A stretch of DNA of 64,000 nt. It comes from Arthrobacter_E sp044748305 (lineage in GTDB: Bacteria; Actinomycetota; Actinomycetes; Actinomycetales; Micrococcaceae). Shown piece after piece: positions 40,164 through 48,547 of this stretch (the stretch's first letter is position 1; every line of letters begins with the position of its first letter). The DNA lies in assembly GCF_044748305.1 (NCBI RefSeq), contig NZ_JBIVFT010000014.1, forward strand, positions 1 to 64,000, in the 5' to 3' direction. Both the position numbers and the translations under genes were made by a program. The notes under the pieces were generated by a model. It worked only from the letters and a program-made list of their open reading frames with translations, ran no database searches and was not told the DNA's origin.

Positions 40164-41003
40164 CTAGGCGTAGGGCAGGACCAGCTCCGCGTACCGCTCC
40201 TTCATCGTGGCGATGACCTCGTCTCCGTCGGCGTCCCAGATCTCCTGGTTGAAGATCTCCACCTCGATGTCCCCTGTGTACCCGGCGTCCCGCACCCAGC
40301 CGCCGATCGTGGCGAAGTCGATCACGCCGTCGCCCATCATGCCGCGGGAGAGCAGGGCGTCCGCCGCGATGGGGAGGTTGAAGTCGCACACCTGGTAGGA
40401 GGCGATCCGGCCCTCGCGGCCGGCCCGCGCGATCTGGGCCTTCAGCTCCGGGTCCCACCACACGTGGAAGGTGTCCACGGCCACGCCCACGGCTTCCGTG
40501 GAGTACGGTGCCGCGAGGTCCAAGGCCTGGCCCAGGGTGGAGATGAGCGCCCGGTCCGCGGCGTACATCGGGTGCAGGGGCTCCAGGACCAGGCGCACCC
40601 CGTGGTCGGCGGCGAACGGCACCAGCTCCGCGAGCCGGTCCGCCACGCGCTGCCGCGCCGCCAGGACATCCTTCTCGCCCGGGGCCAGCCCGCCGACCAC
40701 GAGGAACAGTTCCGTGGTGCTCAGCGCGACGGCCTCCAGCACCGCCTGCCGATTGTCCTCCAAGGCGGCGGCCTGGCCCTCCGCGTCGGCGGCCGTCAAA
40801 AAGCCCCCGCGGCAGAGGGAGGAGACGCGCAGACCGGCGTCGCGGATCATCCGTGCGGCGTTCTCCAGCCCCGCCTCGGCCACGCGGTCCCGCCACGGGC
40901 CGACCGCCGGGATGCCGGCGCGGACGCAGCCGTCCACGACCTGCTGCAGAGTCCACTTCTTGGTGGTGGCACTGTTCAGGGACAGGCGGGAAAAGTCGCT
41001 CAC
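40164..41003 (-). CDS. Sugar phosphate isomerase/epimerase-type TIM-barrel protein
   Basis: 279 aa xylose-isomerase-like TIM barrel. Metal-binding acidic residues appear in LVLEPLHPMYA, VAVDTFHVWWD, YQVCDFNLPI and GYTGDIEVEIFN. Members isomerise or dehydrate keto-sugars and cyclitols; substrate unknown. ATG overlaps the end of the DUF993 gene by 4 nt. Last gene of the Gfo/Idh - DUF993 - epimerase operon, which is regulated by the divergent LacI protein (inferred from operators). Confidence 0.87.
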   Translation of the reverse strand: MSDFSRLSLNSATTKKWTLQQVVDGCVRAGIPAVGPWRDRVAEAGLENAARMIRDAGLRVSSLCRGGFLTAADAEGQAAALEDNRQAVLEAVALSTTELFLVVGGLAPGEKDVLAARQRVADRLAELVPFAADHGVRLVLEPLHPMYAADRALISTLGQALDLAAPYSTEAVGVAVDTFHVWWDPELKAQIARAGREGRIASYQVCDFNLPIAADALLSRGMMGDGVIDFATIGGWVRDAGYTGDIEVEIFNQEIWDADGDEVIATMKERYAELVLPYA

Positions 41004-42214
41004 AGAACCACTCCGTTCACGCGCAGGAATCCGGACATGCGCTCTGCGGCCAGCTCCGGGTCCAGCAGCAGCCCGGCCTCGTCCGCCAGCTCCAGCGTCC
41101 GCACCAGATGCAGCACGGATCGGCCCGAGTGCAGACCGCCCACCATCTGGAAGCCCGGCTGCTTGCCGTTCAGCCAGGACAGGAACGCGATGCCGGTCTT
41201 GTAGTAGAACGTCGGCGCGCTGAAGATGTGTCTGCCCAGCTCACGCGTCGAATCCAGCAACGCGCGCGCCTCGGCCGGCGACCCGGCGTCGTACGCCTGC
41301 AGCGCCGCCGACGCCGCCGGGTAGATGGCCGCGAAGATGCCCAGCAGTGCGTCCGAGTGGTGCGCGCCGTCCCCGTCGATCAGCTCCGGGTAGTTGAAAT
41401 CGTCACCGGTGTAGAGCCGGACTCCCGTGGGCAATGCGGCACGCAGGGACACCTCGTGGGAGGCATCCAGCAGGGACACCTTGACGCCGTCAACCTTCCC
41501 CGGATGTGAGCGGATCAGGCCCAGGAACGTCTCCGTCGCTTCGGAAACGTCCTCAGACCCCCAGTACCCGGCCAGCGCCGGGTCGAACATGGTGCCCAGC
41601 CAGTGCAGGATGACCGGTTCGGTGGCCTCCCGCAGCAGGGTCGAATAGACCCGCAGGTAGTCCTCCGGGCCGCGTGCCACCCGCGCCAGCGCACGGGACG
41701 CCATGAGGATGACCTTGGCACCGGAGCCACTCACCACGGCCAGCTGCTCGCGGTAGGCGTCCAGGACGACGGCGAGCCCCGCTTCGCCCTCCGGCACCGC
41801 GGCCGGATCCAGCTGGTCCGTCCCGGCGCCGCAGGCGAGCAGATCACGGACCGTCTTGCCGGCCAGTGCGGGCGCACCGGAGCCGACGACGTCGGCCGCC
41901 TCCTGCGCGCTGCGCCGGATCAGTTCCTGCGTGGCGGCCCAGTCCAGGCCCATGCCGCGCTGAGCGGTGTCCATCGCGTCGGCCACGCCCAGGCCGTAGG
42001 ACCAGAGTTCGTGCCGGTAGGCCAGAGTGGCGTTCCAATCGAGTGCCGCGGGAGCGCCGGGGGTGTTGTCCGCCGTCGTGAGCGGGATGACGTGGGCCGC
42101 GGCGTAGGCGTGCCGGGCGCTCAGGGGCGTGGACGGCTTGGCCCACGCGGTGGCGGGGCGGAGCGTGCGCTCGTAGCAGCCGCCGTCCGGGCTGGGAAGG
42201 GTCAGCGTGGCCAT
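41000..42214 (-). CDS. DUF993 family (dihydrodipicolinate-synthase-like TIM barrel) protein
   Basis: 404 aa. DUF993 is an uncharacterised aldolase-like family; segments VKVILMASRALARVARGPEDYLRVYSTLL, HWLGTMFDPALAGYWG and DGVKVSLLDASHEVSLR, where the Lys could form the Schiff base, support this. ATG 42214 overlaps the preceding stop by one base. Between a sugar-type oxidoreductase and an epimerase it likely cleaves or rearranges the oxidised sugar; this is inference. Confidence 0.82.
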   Translation of the reverse strand: MATLTLPSPDGGCYERTLRPATAWAKPSTPLSARHAYAAAHVIPLTTADNTPGAPAALDWNATLAYRHELWSYGLGVADAMDTAQRGMGLDWAATQELIRRSAQEAADVVGSGAPALAGKTVRDLLACGAGTDQLDPAAVPEGEAGLAVVLDAYREQLAVVSGSGAKVILMASRALARVARGPEDYLRVYSTLLREATEPVILHWLGTMFDPALAGYWGSEDVSEATETFLGLIRSHPGKVDGVKVSLLDASHEVSLRAALPTGVRLYTGDDFNYPELIDGDGAHHSDALLGIFAAIYPAASAALQAYDAGSPAEARALLDSTRELGRHIFSAPTFYYKTGIAFLSWLNGKQPGFQMVGGLHSGRSVLHLVRTLELADEAGLLLDPELAAERMSGFLRVNGVVL

Positions 42215-43380
42215 CAGAGCACGATCTCCGGGATGTCGATGGTGCGGCGCTCGGCGTTGGACTGCAGGCCGAGTTCGGCCAGCTGCACGCCGCGGGCGGC
42301 GGAGAGCAGACCGTAGCGGTGTTCGCGGCCGGCGACGACGTCGCGCAGGAACTCCTCCCACTGCAGCTTGAAGCCGTTGTCCAGCTCGGCGTTGGCGGGG
42401 ACTTCCTGCCACTGGCTGCGGAAGGACTCGGTGACGGGCAGGTCCGGGTTCCACACGGGCTTGGGGGTGTGGGCACGCTGCTGGGCCACGCACTTGTTCA
42501 GGCCGGCAACGGCGGAACCGTGCGTGCCGTCCACCTGGAACTCCACGAGTTCGTCGCGGTAGACGCGGACGGTCCAGGAGGAGTTGATCTGGCCGATCAC
42601 CGGGTCGCCGCCCGGGGTCTCCAGTTCGAAGATGCCGTAGGAGGCGTCATCCGCGGTGGCCTTGTACTCGCGGCCGGATTCATCCCAGCGGGTGGGGATG
42701 TGGGTGGCGGTCTTGGCGTTGACGCTCTTGACCGGGCCGATGACGCCTTCCAGGACGTAGTTCCAGTGGCAGAACATGTCCGTGGTCATCCCGCCACCGT
42801 CCTCCTTGCGGTAGTTCCAGGAGGGGCGCTGGGCGGCCTGGATGTCTCCTTCGAACACCCAGTAGCCGAACTCGCCGCGGATGGAGAGGATGCGGCCGAA
42901 GAAGCCTTCGTCCACCAGACGGCGCAGTTTGACCAGGCCGGGGAGGTAAAGCTTGTCATGCACGACGCCGGCGGTGACGCCGGAGTCCCGGCCGATCCGG
43001 GCGAGCTCGACGGCCTCTTCCAGGGTCTCCGCCGTGGGCTTCTCCGTGAACACGTGCTTGCCGGCGCGCATGGCCTTCTTCAGGGTGGCGGCGCGGAGGC
43101 TGGTCATGGACGCGTCGAAGACGATGTCCACGGTGGGGTCGTTGATGACGGCGTCCAGATCGGTGGACCACTCGCCGACTTTGTGGAGTTCGGCCAGCTC
43201 ACGGATCTTGGCCTCATTGCGGCCCACCAGGATCGGCTCCACCTGCACGCGGGTGCCGTCGTCCAGGAGGAAGCCGCCGGCGTCGCGGATCGGCAGGATG
43301 GAACGCAGCAGATGCTGGCGGTAGCCCATACGGCCCGTGATGCCGTTCATGGCGATGCGCAGGGTTCGGGTGGTGGTCAT
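42214..43380 (-). CDS. Gfo/Idh/MocA-family oxidoreductase
   Basis: 388 aa. N-terminal Rossmann domain (GITGRMGYRQHLL; the usual GxGxxG is altered to GITGRMG) and the conserved EKP motif in HVFTEKPTAETLEEAVELA (about residues 112-130). The C-terminal alpha/beta domain has GGGMTTDMFCHWNYVLEG, with the conserved D-x3-H pattern of this family. It oxidises a sugar, inositol or glycoside with NAD(P). CAGGAGAGCC precedes ATG. First gene of the operon; two LacI operators lie directly upstream. Confidence 0.9.
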   Translation of the reverse strand: MTTTRTLRIAMNGITGRMGYRQHLLRSILPIRDAGGFLLDDGTRVQVEPILVGRNEAKIRELAELHKVGEWSTDLDAVINDPTVDIVFDASMTSLRAATLKKAMRAGKHVFTEKPTAETLEEAVELARIGRDSGVTAGVVHDKLYLPGLVKLRRLVDEGFFGRILSIRGEFGYWVFEGDIQAAQRPSWNYRKEDGGGMTTDMFCHWNYVLEGVIGPVKSVNAKTATHIPTRWDESGREYKATADDASYGIFELETPGGDPVIGQINSSWTVRVYRDELVEFQVDGTHGSAVAGLNKCVAQQRAHTPKPVWNPDLPVTESFRSQWQEVPANAELDNGFKLQWEEFLRDVVAGREHRYGLLSAARGVQLAELGLQSNAERRTIDIPEIVL

Positions 43381-43408
43381 CGGCTCTCCTGTGGTCTGGT
43401 CCGGGCGG

Positions 43409-43475
43409 TTCGGAAAACGCTTTCCGAATCTTAGTGTGACGCAGGCCTCTCGCCTTGGCAAGCGCTTTCCGAAAG
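43409..43475. promoter_or_regulatory. Two LacI-family operators between the catabolic operon and lacI
   Basis: Site 1 TTCGGAAAACGCTTTCCGAA (43409-43428) has 8-bp perfect arms. Site 2 GGCAAGCGCTTTCCGAAAGG (43457-43476) has the AAGCGCTT core typical of LacI/GalR operators. Site 1 lies 29 nt upstream of the oxidoreductase start and site 2 about 42 nt before the lacI start, so both operon repression and autoregulation are likely. Confidence 0.82.
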
Positions 43476-43517
43476 GTTTCCGGCATGAGATGATGCCAGC
43501 GACGAAGGAGGATTTCC

Positions 43518-44543
43518 GTGGGTGCAGTGACCTTGAGCCAGGTGGCGCAGCTTGCCGGGGTGTCCCTGGCCACGGCTTCCCGTGTCCTGAACGGCTCGGC
43601 CCGGACGCCCGGCGCCGGCGTGGCGGAGCGCGTGCGGGATGCGGCCCAGGCGCTCGGCTACGTGGCCAACGCCCAGGCGCAGGCCCTGGCGCGGTCCAGC
43701 AGCGGCCTCATCGGCCTCATCGTCCACGACATCGCGGACCCCTATTTCTCCTCCATCGCCCGCGGGGTCCAGCGCGTGGCCCAGGCGGAAGGGCGCACCC
43801 TCCTGCTGGCCGGCACGGACGGAGGCCCGGCGGAGGAACGTGCCGCCCTGGAGGTCTTCGCGTCCCGGCGCGCGGACGCCGTCGTACTCGTCGGAAGCCG
43901 CCATGAGCGAGCCGGGCTTGAGGGCGACAATGAGGCCTTGCGGCAGGAGGCCGAGCGCTATCTGCGCAATGACGGGCGGCTGGTGCTGCTCGGCCGCTCG
44001 CTCACGGAGCGCGACAGTGTGCTGGAGATTCCGCACGCCGCGCTGGCCGGAGACCTTGCTGCGGCGCTGCTCGACGACGGCGCCCGGTCCTTTCATCTGC
44101 TCGGCGGGCCGGAGGGGCTGCTCACCTCGGACGAGCGACTGCGGGGCTTCCGGGAGGCCCTCTCCCGCCGTGGGGTGCGCGAAAGGTCGATGCATCGAGG
44201 AATGTTCGGGCGTGAGGGCGGTTTCACTGCGGGCCGTGAGCTTGCCGCGCTGCTCCGGGAGGAGATATCCGCGGGCGAGTGGCCCGTGGTGTTCGCCGCC
44301 AACGACAGGATGGCGATGGGCGTCGCCGCGGCCCTGCGCGAGAGCGGGTTGCACGCGCCCACGGACTACGGCCTGGCCGGATTCGACGACATCGAGACTC
44401 TCCAGGACTTCCAGCCGGGGCTCTCGACAGCCCGTCTCCCGCTCGAGGAGATCGGGGCTGCGGCGGCGCGGGTCGCCCTGGGCGGGACTGCCGATCCGAT
44501 CCAGGGCCAGGTGATTCTGAGGGAATCCACGCGCCGGGTCTGA
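43518..44543 (+). CDS. LacI/GalR-family transcriptional regulator
   Basis: 341 aa. N-terminal HTH (VTLSQVAQLAGVSLATASRVLNGSARTPG, residues 4-32) and hinge, followed by a periplasmic-binding-protein-like sensor domain (GLIGLIVHDIADPYFSSIARGVQ; FAANDRMAMGVAAALRESG). GTG start with GAAGGAGG upstream. It probably represses the divergent Gfo/Idh - DUF993 - epimerase operon via the operators at 43409-43475, with a sugar or its derivative as inducer. A class B-related palindrome follows 5 nt after the stop. Confidence 0.93.
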   Translation: MGAVTLSQVAQLAGVSLATASRVLNGSARTPGAGVAERVRDAAQALGYVANAQAQALARSSSGLIGLIVHDIADPYFSSIARGVQRVAQAEGRTLLLAGTDGGPAEERAALEVFASRRADAVVLVGSRHERAGLEGDNEALRQEAERYLRNDGRLVLLGRSLTERDSVLEIPHAALAGDLAAALLDDGARSFHLLGGPEGLLTSDERLRGFREALSRRGVRERSMHRGMFGREGGFTAGRELAALLREEISAGEWPVVFAANDRMAMGVAAALRESGLHAPTDYGLAGFDDIETLQDFQPGLSTARLPLEEIGAAAARVALGGTADPIQGQVILRESTRRV

Positions 44544-44547
44544 GCCC

Positions 44548-44616
44548 CCTCCGCGAGAAGCCAGTTGAGCACAGTGTTGAGGCTCCGCACTGTGCTCAAC
44601 TGGCTTCTCGCGGAGG
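44548..44616. repeat. Class B-related long palindrome, 29-bp perfect arms
   Basis: Arm CCTCCGCGAGAAGCCAGTTG AGCACAGTG with exact complement; loop TTGAGGCTCCG. The outer (CCTCCGCGAG) and inner (AGCACAGTG) parts equal class B, but the middle GTGGTCACTTA is replaced by AAGCCAGTTG. Between the lacI gene and the second MFS gene (tandem orientation). Confidence 0.9.
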
Positions 44617-44686
44617 TGCGGAACCGCCTGGGACCCGGTTCGTTTGTGCACCCATGTTCGCTTGACTGGACAAGTGGATCCCAGTC

Positions 44687-46087
44687 TTGGCGGGTGGTTC
44701 CCGGGGGCAGTCCAATAGTTCTGTGCATTCCGCCGCCGCTCCCCACCACGGCATCTTCAGCCCGCCGTACCTTCTGACCACCCTCGGACTCCTGGCGCTC
44801 GTGGTGTTCAACGCCTTCGAGTCGATGGCCGTCACCACGGTCATGCCCGTCGCCGCGCAAGAGCTCGGGGGACAAGAGCTGTACGCCCTCGCCTTCGCGG
44901 GTCCCATGGCGGCCAGCGTGATCGGCATGGTCCTGTCCGGCAGCTGGTCCGACCGGCGCGGCCCCGTGGGCGCCATCTACGCCTCCGTAGGCCTCTTCAC
45001 CCTCGGCCTGGTGATCGCCGGAACGGCTCCCACCATGCCTCTGCTGGTGCTGGGCCGCATCGTGCAGGGGTTCGCGGGCGGGGCCAACGGCGTCGCCCTG
45101 ACGGTCCTGGTGGGAAAGGTGTTCCCGGCGGATCTGCACGCCAAGATGTTCGCGGCGTTCGCAGCGGCCTGGGTCCTGCCCTCCATCCTCGGCCCGTACA
45201 TCGGCGGCCTTGTCGCTCAGGTGGCGAGCTGGCACTGGGTTTTCCTCGGGGTGCTGGTGCTGGTCATCCCCGCGCTGCTCGGACTGGTCCCGGCGCTGCG
45301 GAGACTCAACGAAAAGCATGAGCTGCCCACCGCCGTCGCACCCTATCCGTGGGGACGCCTGCTCTGGGCGGTGCTGGCCGCGTTGTCCGTCATGGGTCTG
45401 AACCTCAGCTCGGGGATCCCGGCGGTGGGCTGGGTTCTCGCGCTGGCCATGATCGCGCTCTGCCTCTTCGCGGTGCGGCCCCTGATTCCGCGCGGAACGC
45501 TGTCGGCTCAGCGAGGGCTTCCCAGTGTCGTGCTGACCCGCGCCATCGGATCGGCGGCCTTCTTCGGCACCGAGGTCTACCTGCCGAAGGTGCTCTACGA
45601 GGTCTACCACTTCGAACCGTCCTTCGCGGGCCTCGCCCTGACCTGCAGTGCCGTGTCGTGGGGCGTCACCTCCGGCATTCAGGGGCGGCTGGGATCCACG
45701 CGACTGCCGCATCATCGCGCGGTCCGGATCGGGTCAGCCCTGGTGTTCTGCGTGGTGACGGGCATTTTCGTGGTGATCCTGCTGGAGGGACCCGCCTGGG
45801 TGCTCATCGCCGTCTGGCTCTTCGGCGGCGCGGGCATGGGTCTGATGTTCCCGCGCCTGAGCGTCATGGTGCTGGCACTGTCCCGGCCGGGGGAGCAGGG
45901 CTTCAACAGTTCGGCGCTGGCCATGGCCGATTCGCTGGGCAACGCCCTGTGTGTGGCCATTTCGGGTCTGGTGTTCGCCGCCCTCGGAGGGCTCGGCGGA
46001 GCGTATGCGGGACTCTTCGCGGTGACGGTGGTCTGCGGGGTCGCGATGGTGCTGATCGCACCCCGCACCCGGGCACTGATAGACTAG
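44687..46087 (+). CDS. MFS transporter, paralogue of the SoxR-controlled MFS
   Basis: 466 aa (if started at TTG 44687; GTG 44723 is an alternative with 454 aa; neither has a clear Shine-Dalgarno). Strong similarity to the product at 38623-40101 throughout: FESMAVTTVMP, LYALAFAGP, DRRGP, FAAFAAAWVLPS, SWHWVFLGV, FEPSFAGLALTCSAVSW, GFNSSALAMADSLG. Drug/H+ antiporter type. It lacks the long alanine-rich central loop and has no SoxR-type promoter, so its regulation differs. The start assignment is the weak point. Confidence 0.85.
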   Translation: MAGGSRGQSNSSVHSAAAPHHGIFSPPYLLTTLGLLALVVFNAFESMAVTTVMPVAAQELGGQELYALAFAGPMAASVIGMVLSGSWSDRRGPVGAIYASVGLFTLGLVIAGTAPTMPLLVLGRIVQGFAGGANGVALTVLVGKVFPADLHAKMFAAFAAAWVLPSILGPYIGGLVAQVASWHWVFLGVLVLVIPALLGLVPALRRLNEKHELPTAVAPYPWGRLLWAVLAALSVMGLNLSSGIPAVGWVLALAMIALCLFAVRPLIPRGTLSAQRGLPSVVLTRAIGSAAFFGTEVYLPKVLYEVYHFEPSFAGLALTCSAVSWGVTSGIQGRLGSTRLPHHRAVRIGSALVFCVVTGIFVVILLEGPAWVLIAVWLFGGAGMGLMFPRLSVMVLALSRPGEQGFNSSALAMADSLGNALCVAISGLVFAALGGLGGAYAGLFAVTVVCGVAMVLIAPRTRALID

Positions 46088-46168
46088 AACGTCTGGCCTA
46101 CGCCCACTGCGTGGAGCCTGCTGCCCTAGGCACACTGCTCTGGGCCACAGTTCTTGAGGACTTCCCCT

Positions 46169-47896
46169 ATGACTTCTTTCGCCTCCCTGGGCGTGCCCGC
46201 CGAGATCATCTCTGCGCTGGGCTCTTTGGACATCACCGAACCTTTCCCCATCCAGATCAAGACCCTGCCGGACACCCTGGCCGGGCGCGATGTGCTGGGC
46301 CGCGGGCAGACCGGCTCCGGCAAGACGCTCGCCTTCGCCATCCCGCTGGTGACCCGCCTCGCCACCGATGCCGGGCAGCGCCGTGCCTCCGGTGCCCGCA
46401 AGCCGCGCGGCCTGGTGCTGGCCCCCACGCGTGAGCTGGCCACCCAGATCGACCGCACCGTGGCACCCCTCGCGGAAGGCCTCGGTCTGCGCACCACCGT
46501 CATCTACGGCGGTGTCTCCCAGGCCCGTCAGGAGAAGGCCCTGGCGGCTGGCGTCGACATCATCATCGCCTGCCCCGGCCGTCTGGAAGACCTCATGAAA
46601 CAGGGCATCGTGTCACTGGATCAGGTGAGCATCAGCGTGCTCGACGAGGCCGATCACATGGCTGACCTGGGCTTCCTTCCCGTGGTGCGCCGCATCCTGG
46701 ATGCGACCCCGGCCGGTGGTCAGCGCCTGCTGTTCTCAGCGACTCTGGACAACGGCGTGGACAAGCTGGTCAACCGCTACATGCAGAAGCCCGTCACGCA
46801 CTCCGTGGACGCGCCGAAGGCCGCCGTGACCACCATGGAGCACCACGTGTTCCTGGCCAAGGACAAGGACGCCAAGAAGCTCCTGATCAACGAGCTCGCA
46901 TCCGGCACCGGCAAGCGCGTGCTGTTCACCCGGACCAAGCACGCCGCCAAGAAGCTGGCCAAGGTTCTGACCGCGAACGGCATCCCCGCGGTGGATCTGC
47001 ACGGCAACCTGTCGCAGAACGCCCGTGACCGCAACCTGGCGGAGTTCTCCTCCGGCGAGGTCCGTGTGCTCGTGGCCACCGACGTCGCTGCCCGCGGCGT
47101 GCACGTGGACGAGGTGGAACTGGTCATCCACGTCGATCCACCCGCAGAGCACAAGGCGTACCTGCACCGTTCGGGCCGCACGGCCCGCGCCGGCGCAGAG
47201 GGCACCGTGGTGACCCTGGTCCTGCCGGAGGAGCGCTCCGAGGTGCAGAAGCTCCTCCGCGCCGCCGGCGTGAAGGCCCCGCTCACCCCGGTGGCTCCCG
47301 GCTCGACCGAGATCCGGGACTTCGTGGGCGAGCAGGCTGCCGTCGTCGAGCCCGCGGCTCGCGCAGCCGCCGTTGCGGCCAAGGCCCCGCAGCAGGGCGG
47401 AGGCACCTCCACGGGGGCCAACGCCCAGCGCAAGCGGGCCCGTCGTGGTGGTGGCCAGGGCGGTTCCGCGCAGGCTTCCGGCCAGCGCGGCACCCGTCAG
47501 GGCTCGACGGCGGACACTGCCAAGGCTCCGGCCTCAGAGGGTGGGCGCGGCCGTCGCCGTGACGGGGCCCGCCCCGAACGTGGTGCGGCCGGTTCCCGGA
47601 GCGATCGTTCCGGCCAGACCCGTCCGGAACACAATGCGCCGCGCGGCGAGCGTGCCGCTCGTGGTGAGCGCAGCGAGCGTGCGGGTTCGCGCGAGCGTTC
47701 TTCGGCTCAGCGGTCAGGGGCTCAGCGGTCCTCGGCGCCCCGCGCCGGCAGCGCTCCCGTGTGGTCCTCGACCACCGGTGGCACCTCCGGCGGCTCCTTC
47801 GGCTCCGGCGGTCAGAACTCCGGTTCGGGCCGTCCGCCCCGCAAGGGCCCGCGCCGTGCCTCCGCCCCGGCGTCGAACGAGCGCCGCGGCCGCTAG
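46169..47896 (+). CDS. DEAD-box RNA helicase (RhlE/CsdA-like) with basic disordered tail
   Basis: 575 aa. Helicase core (about 1-375): Q motif (FPIQIKTLP), Walker A GQTGSGKT, PTREL, DEAD (VLDEADHMADLG), SAT, ATDVAARGVHVDEV and HRSGRTAR. The remaining ~200 residues are a Gly/Arg/Ser-rich low-complexity tail (GGRGRRRDGARPERG) that would bind RNA. Such helicases act in cold-shock mRNA remodelling and ribosome assembly. ATG 46169 follows an 82-nt leader with TTGAGGAC as ribosome-binding site. The TAG stop is followed at once by a palindrome with 41-bp arms. Confidence 0.93.
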   Translation: MTSFASLGVPAEIISALGSLDITEPFPIQIKTLPDTLAGRDVLGRGQTGSGKTLAFAIPLVTRLATDAGQRRASGARKPRGLVLAPTRELATQIDRTVAPLAEGLGLRTTVIYGGVSQARQEKALAAGVDIIIACPGRLEDLMKQGIVSLDQVSISVLDEADHMADLGFLPVVRRILDATPAGGQRLLFSATLDNGVDKLVNRYMQKPVTHSVDAPKAAVTTMEHHVFLAKDKDAKKLLINELASGTGKRVLFTRTKHAAKKLAKVLTANGIPAVDLHGNLSQNARDRNLAEFSSGEVRVLVATDVAARGVHVDEVELVIHVDPPAEHKAYLHRSGRTARAGAEGTVVTLVLPEERSEVQKLLRAAGVKAPLTPVAPGSTEIRDFVGEQAAVVEPAARAAAVAAKAPQQGGGTSTGANAQRKRARRGGGQGGSAQASGQRGTRQGSTADTAKAPASEGGRGRRRDGARPERGAAGSRSDRSGQTRPEHNAPRGERAARGERSERAGSRERSSAQRSGAQRSSAPRAGSAPVWSSTTGGTSGGSFGSGGQNSGSGRPPRKGPRRASAPASNERRGR

Positions 47897-47898
47897 CC

Positions 47899-47982
47899 GG
47901 GCCTTAACGCATCGACTGCTCCGCAGTTGTCGTTTTGAGCCCTCAAAACGACAACTGCGGAGCAGTCGATGCGTTAAGGCCC
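47899..47982. repeat. Longest palindrome: 41-bp perfect arms, 2-nt loop; contains marR stop codon
   Basis: The left arm starts GGGCCTTAACGCATCGACTG and ends CGTTTTGAG; the right arm is an exact reverse complement over 41 bp with a CC centre. It lies 3 nt after the helicase stop. On the minus strand the right arm provides CCT TAA, the final codon and stop of the MarR gene (47974-47976). Sequence is not class A or B. Confidence 0.93.
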
Positions 47983-48417
47983 GCCTAGCCGGAGGGCCTT
48001 GACCATCGGGGCCAATTCGGCCTGCGCCGATGCCTCTTCCAGGACGGCGGCGAGGGTCTTGTCGTGGACGGGTTTCGCCCGGTCGTAGAGTTCGTGGCCT
48101 GCGGCAGTGAGCTCGGTGTAGATGCCACGGCGGTCGTCGGCGCAGAGCACCCGGGTCAGAAGCGCACGGTTTTCCAGGCGATTGACCAGGCGTGTGGTGG
48201 CGCTCGGGCTGAGAGCCGCGGCGCGCGCCAGCTGCTGCATGCGCATATGCCACCCGTCCTGCCGGTTCAGGGCATCCAGCACGGTGTACTCCACCACTGA
48301 CAGCTCGACGGCGGCGCTCAGAGCCTTCTCCAGCTCGGATTCGATCAACCCGTGCAGTGCGGCGAGAGTGCGCCAGCCTTGTGCGCGGATCTCGACGGCG
48401 TCGTCAGCGATGCCCAC
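47974..48417 (-). CDS. MarR-family regulator divergent from MFS; stop inside palindrome
   Basis: 147 aa. Winged helix (about 60-110: QQLARAAALSPSATTRLVNRLENRALLTRV with wing CADDRRGIYTELT). GTG 48417 was chosen because AAGGAG lies 6 nt upstream; ATG 48498 would run through the operator. C-terminus LRLGGP with stop TAA reads into the 41-bp palindrome arm. Divergent from an MFS exporter gene and very likely its repressor through the dyad at 48467-48486. Confidence 0.9.
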   Translation of the reverse strand: MGIADDAVEIRAQGWRTLAALHGLIESELEKALSAAVELSVVEYTVLDALNRQDGWHMRMQQLARAAALSPSATTRLVNRLENRALLTRVLCADDRRGIYTELTAAGHELYDRAKPVHDKTLAAVLEEASAQAELAPMVKALRLGGP

Positions 48418-48448
48418 TGCGATCTCCTTCTTCTGACACGACTGAACG

Positions 48449-48523
48449 GATAGTTGCTTGCGCTTTATATTTGCATGTGCAAATATTATGTCGTTCATGC
48501 AATAGAGCGCGCTTGCAACTATC
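48449..48523. promoter_or_regulatory. MarR operator region with nested dyads
   Basis: Inner dyad ATATTTGCA-TG-TGCAAATAT (48467-48486) and outer arms GATAGTTGC (48449-48457) / GCAACTATC (48515-48523). The inner dyad closely resembles the TTGCAT/ATGCAA operator of the other MarR (25817-25831), and the outer GTTGC/GCAAC halves repeat the theme. A/T richness is exceptional for this genome. It probably represses both marR and the MFS gene. Confidence 0.75.
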
Positions 48524-48547
48524 TCTCAAGTCTACAGGAGAACCCTC

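Noticed and set aside
38623..46087. The two similar MFS genes as an assembly duplication
   Set aside because: Protein sequences differ at many positions and in loop length, and flanking sequence is unique, so they are diverged paralogues.
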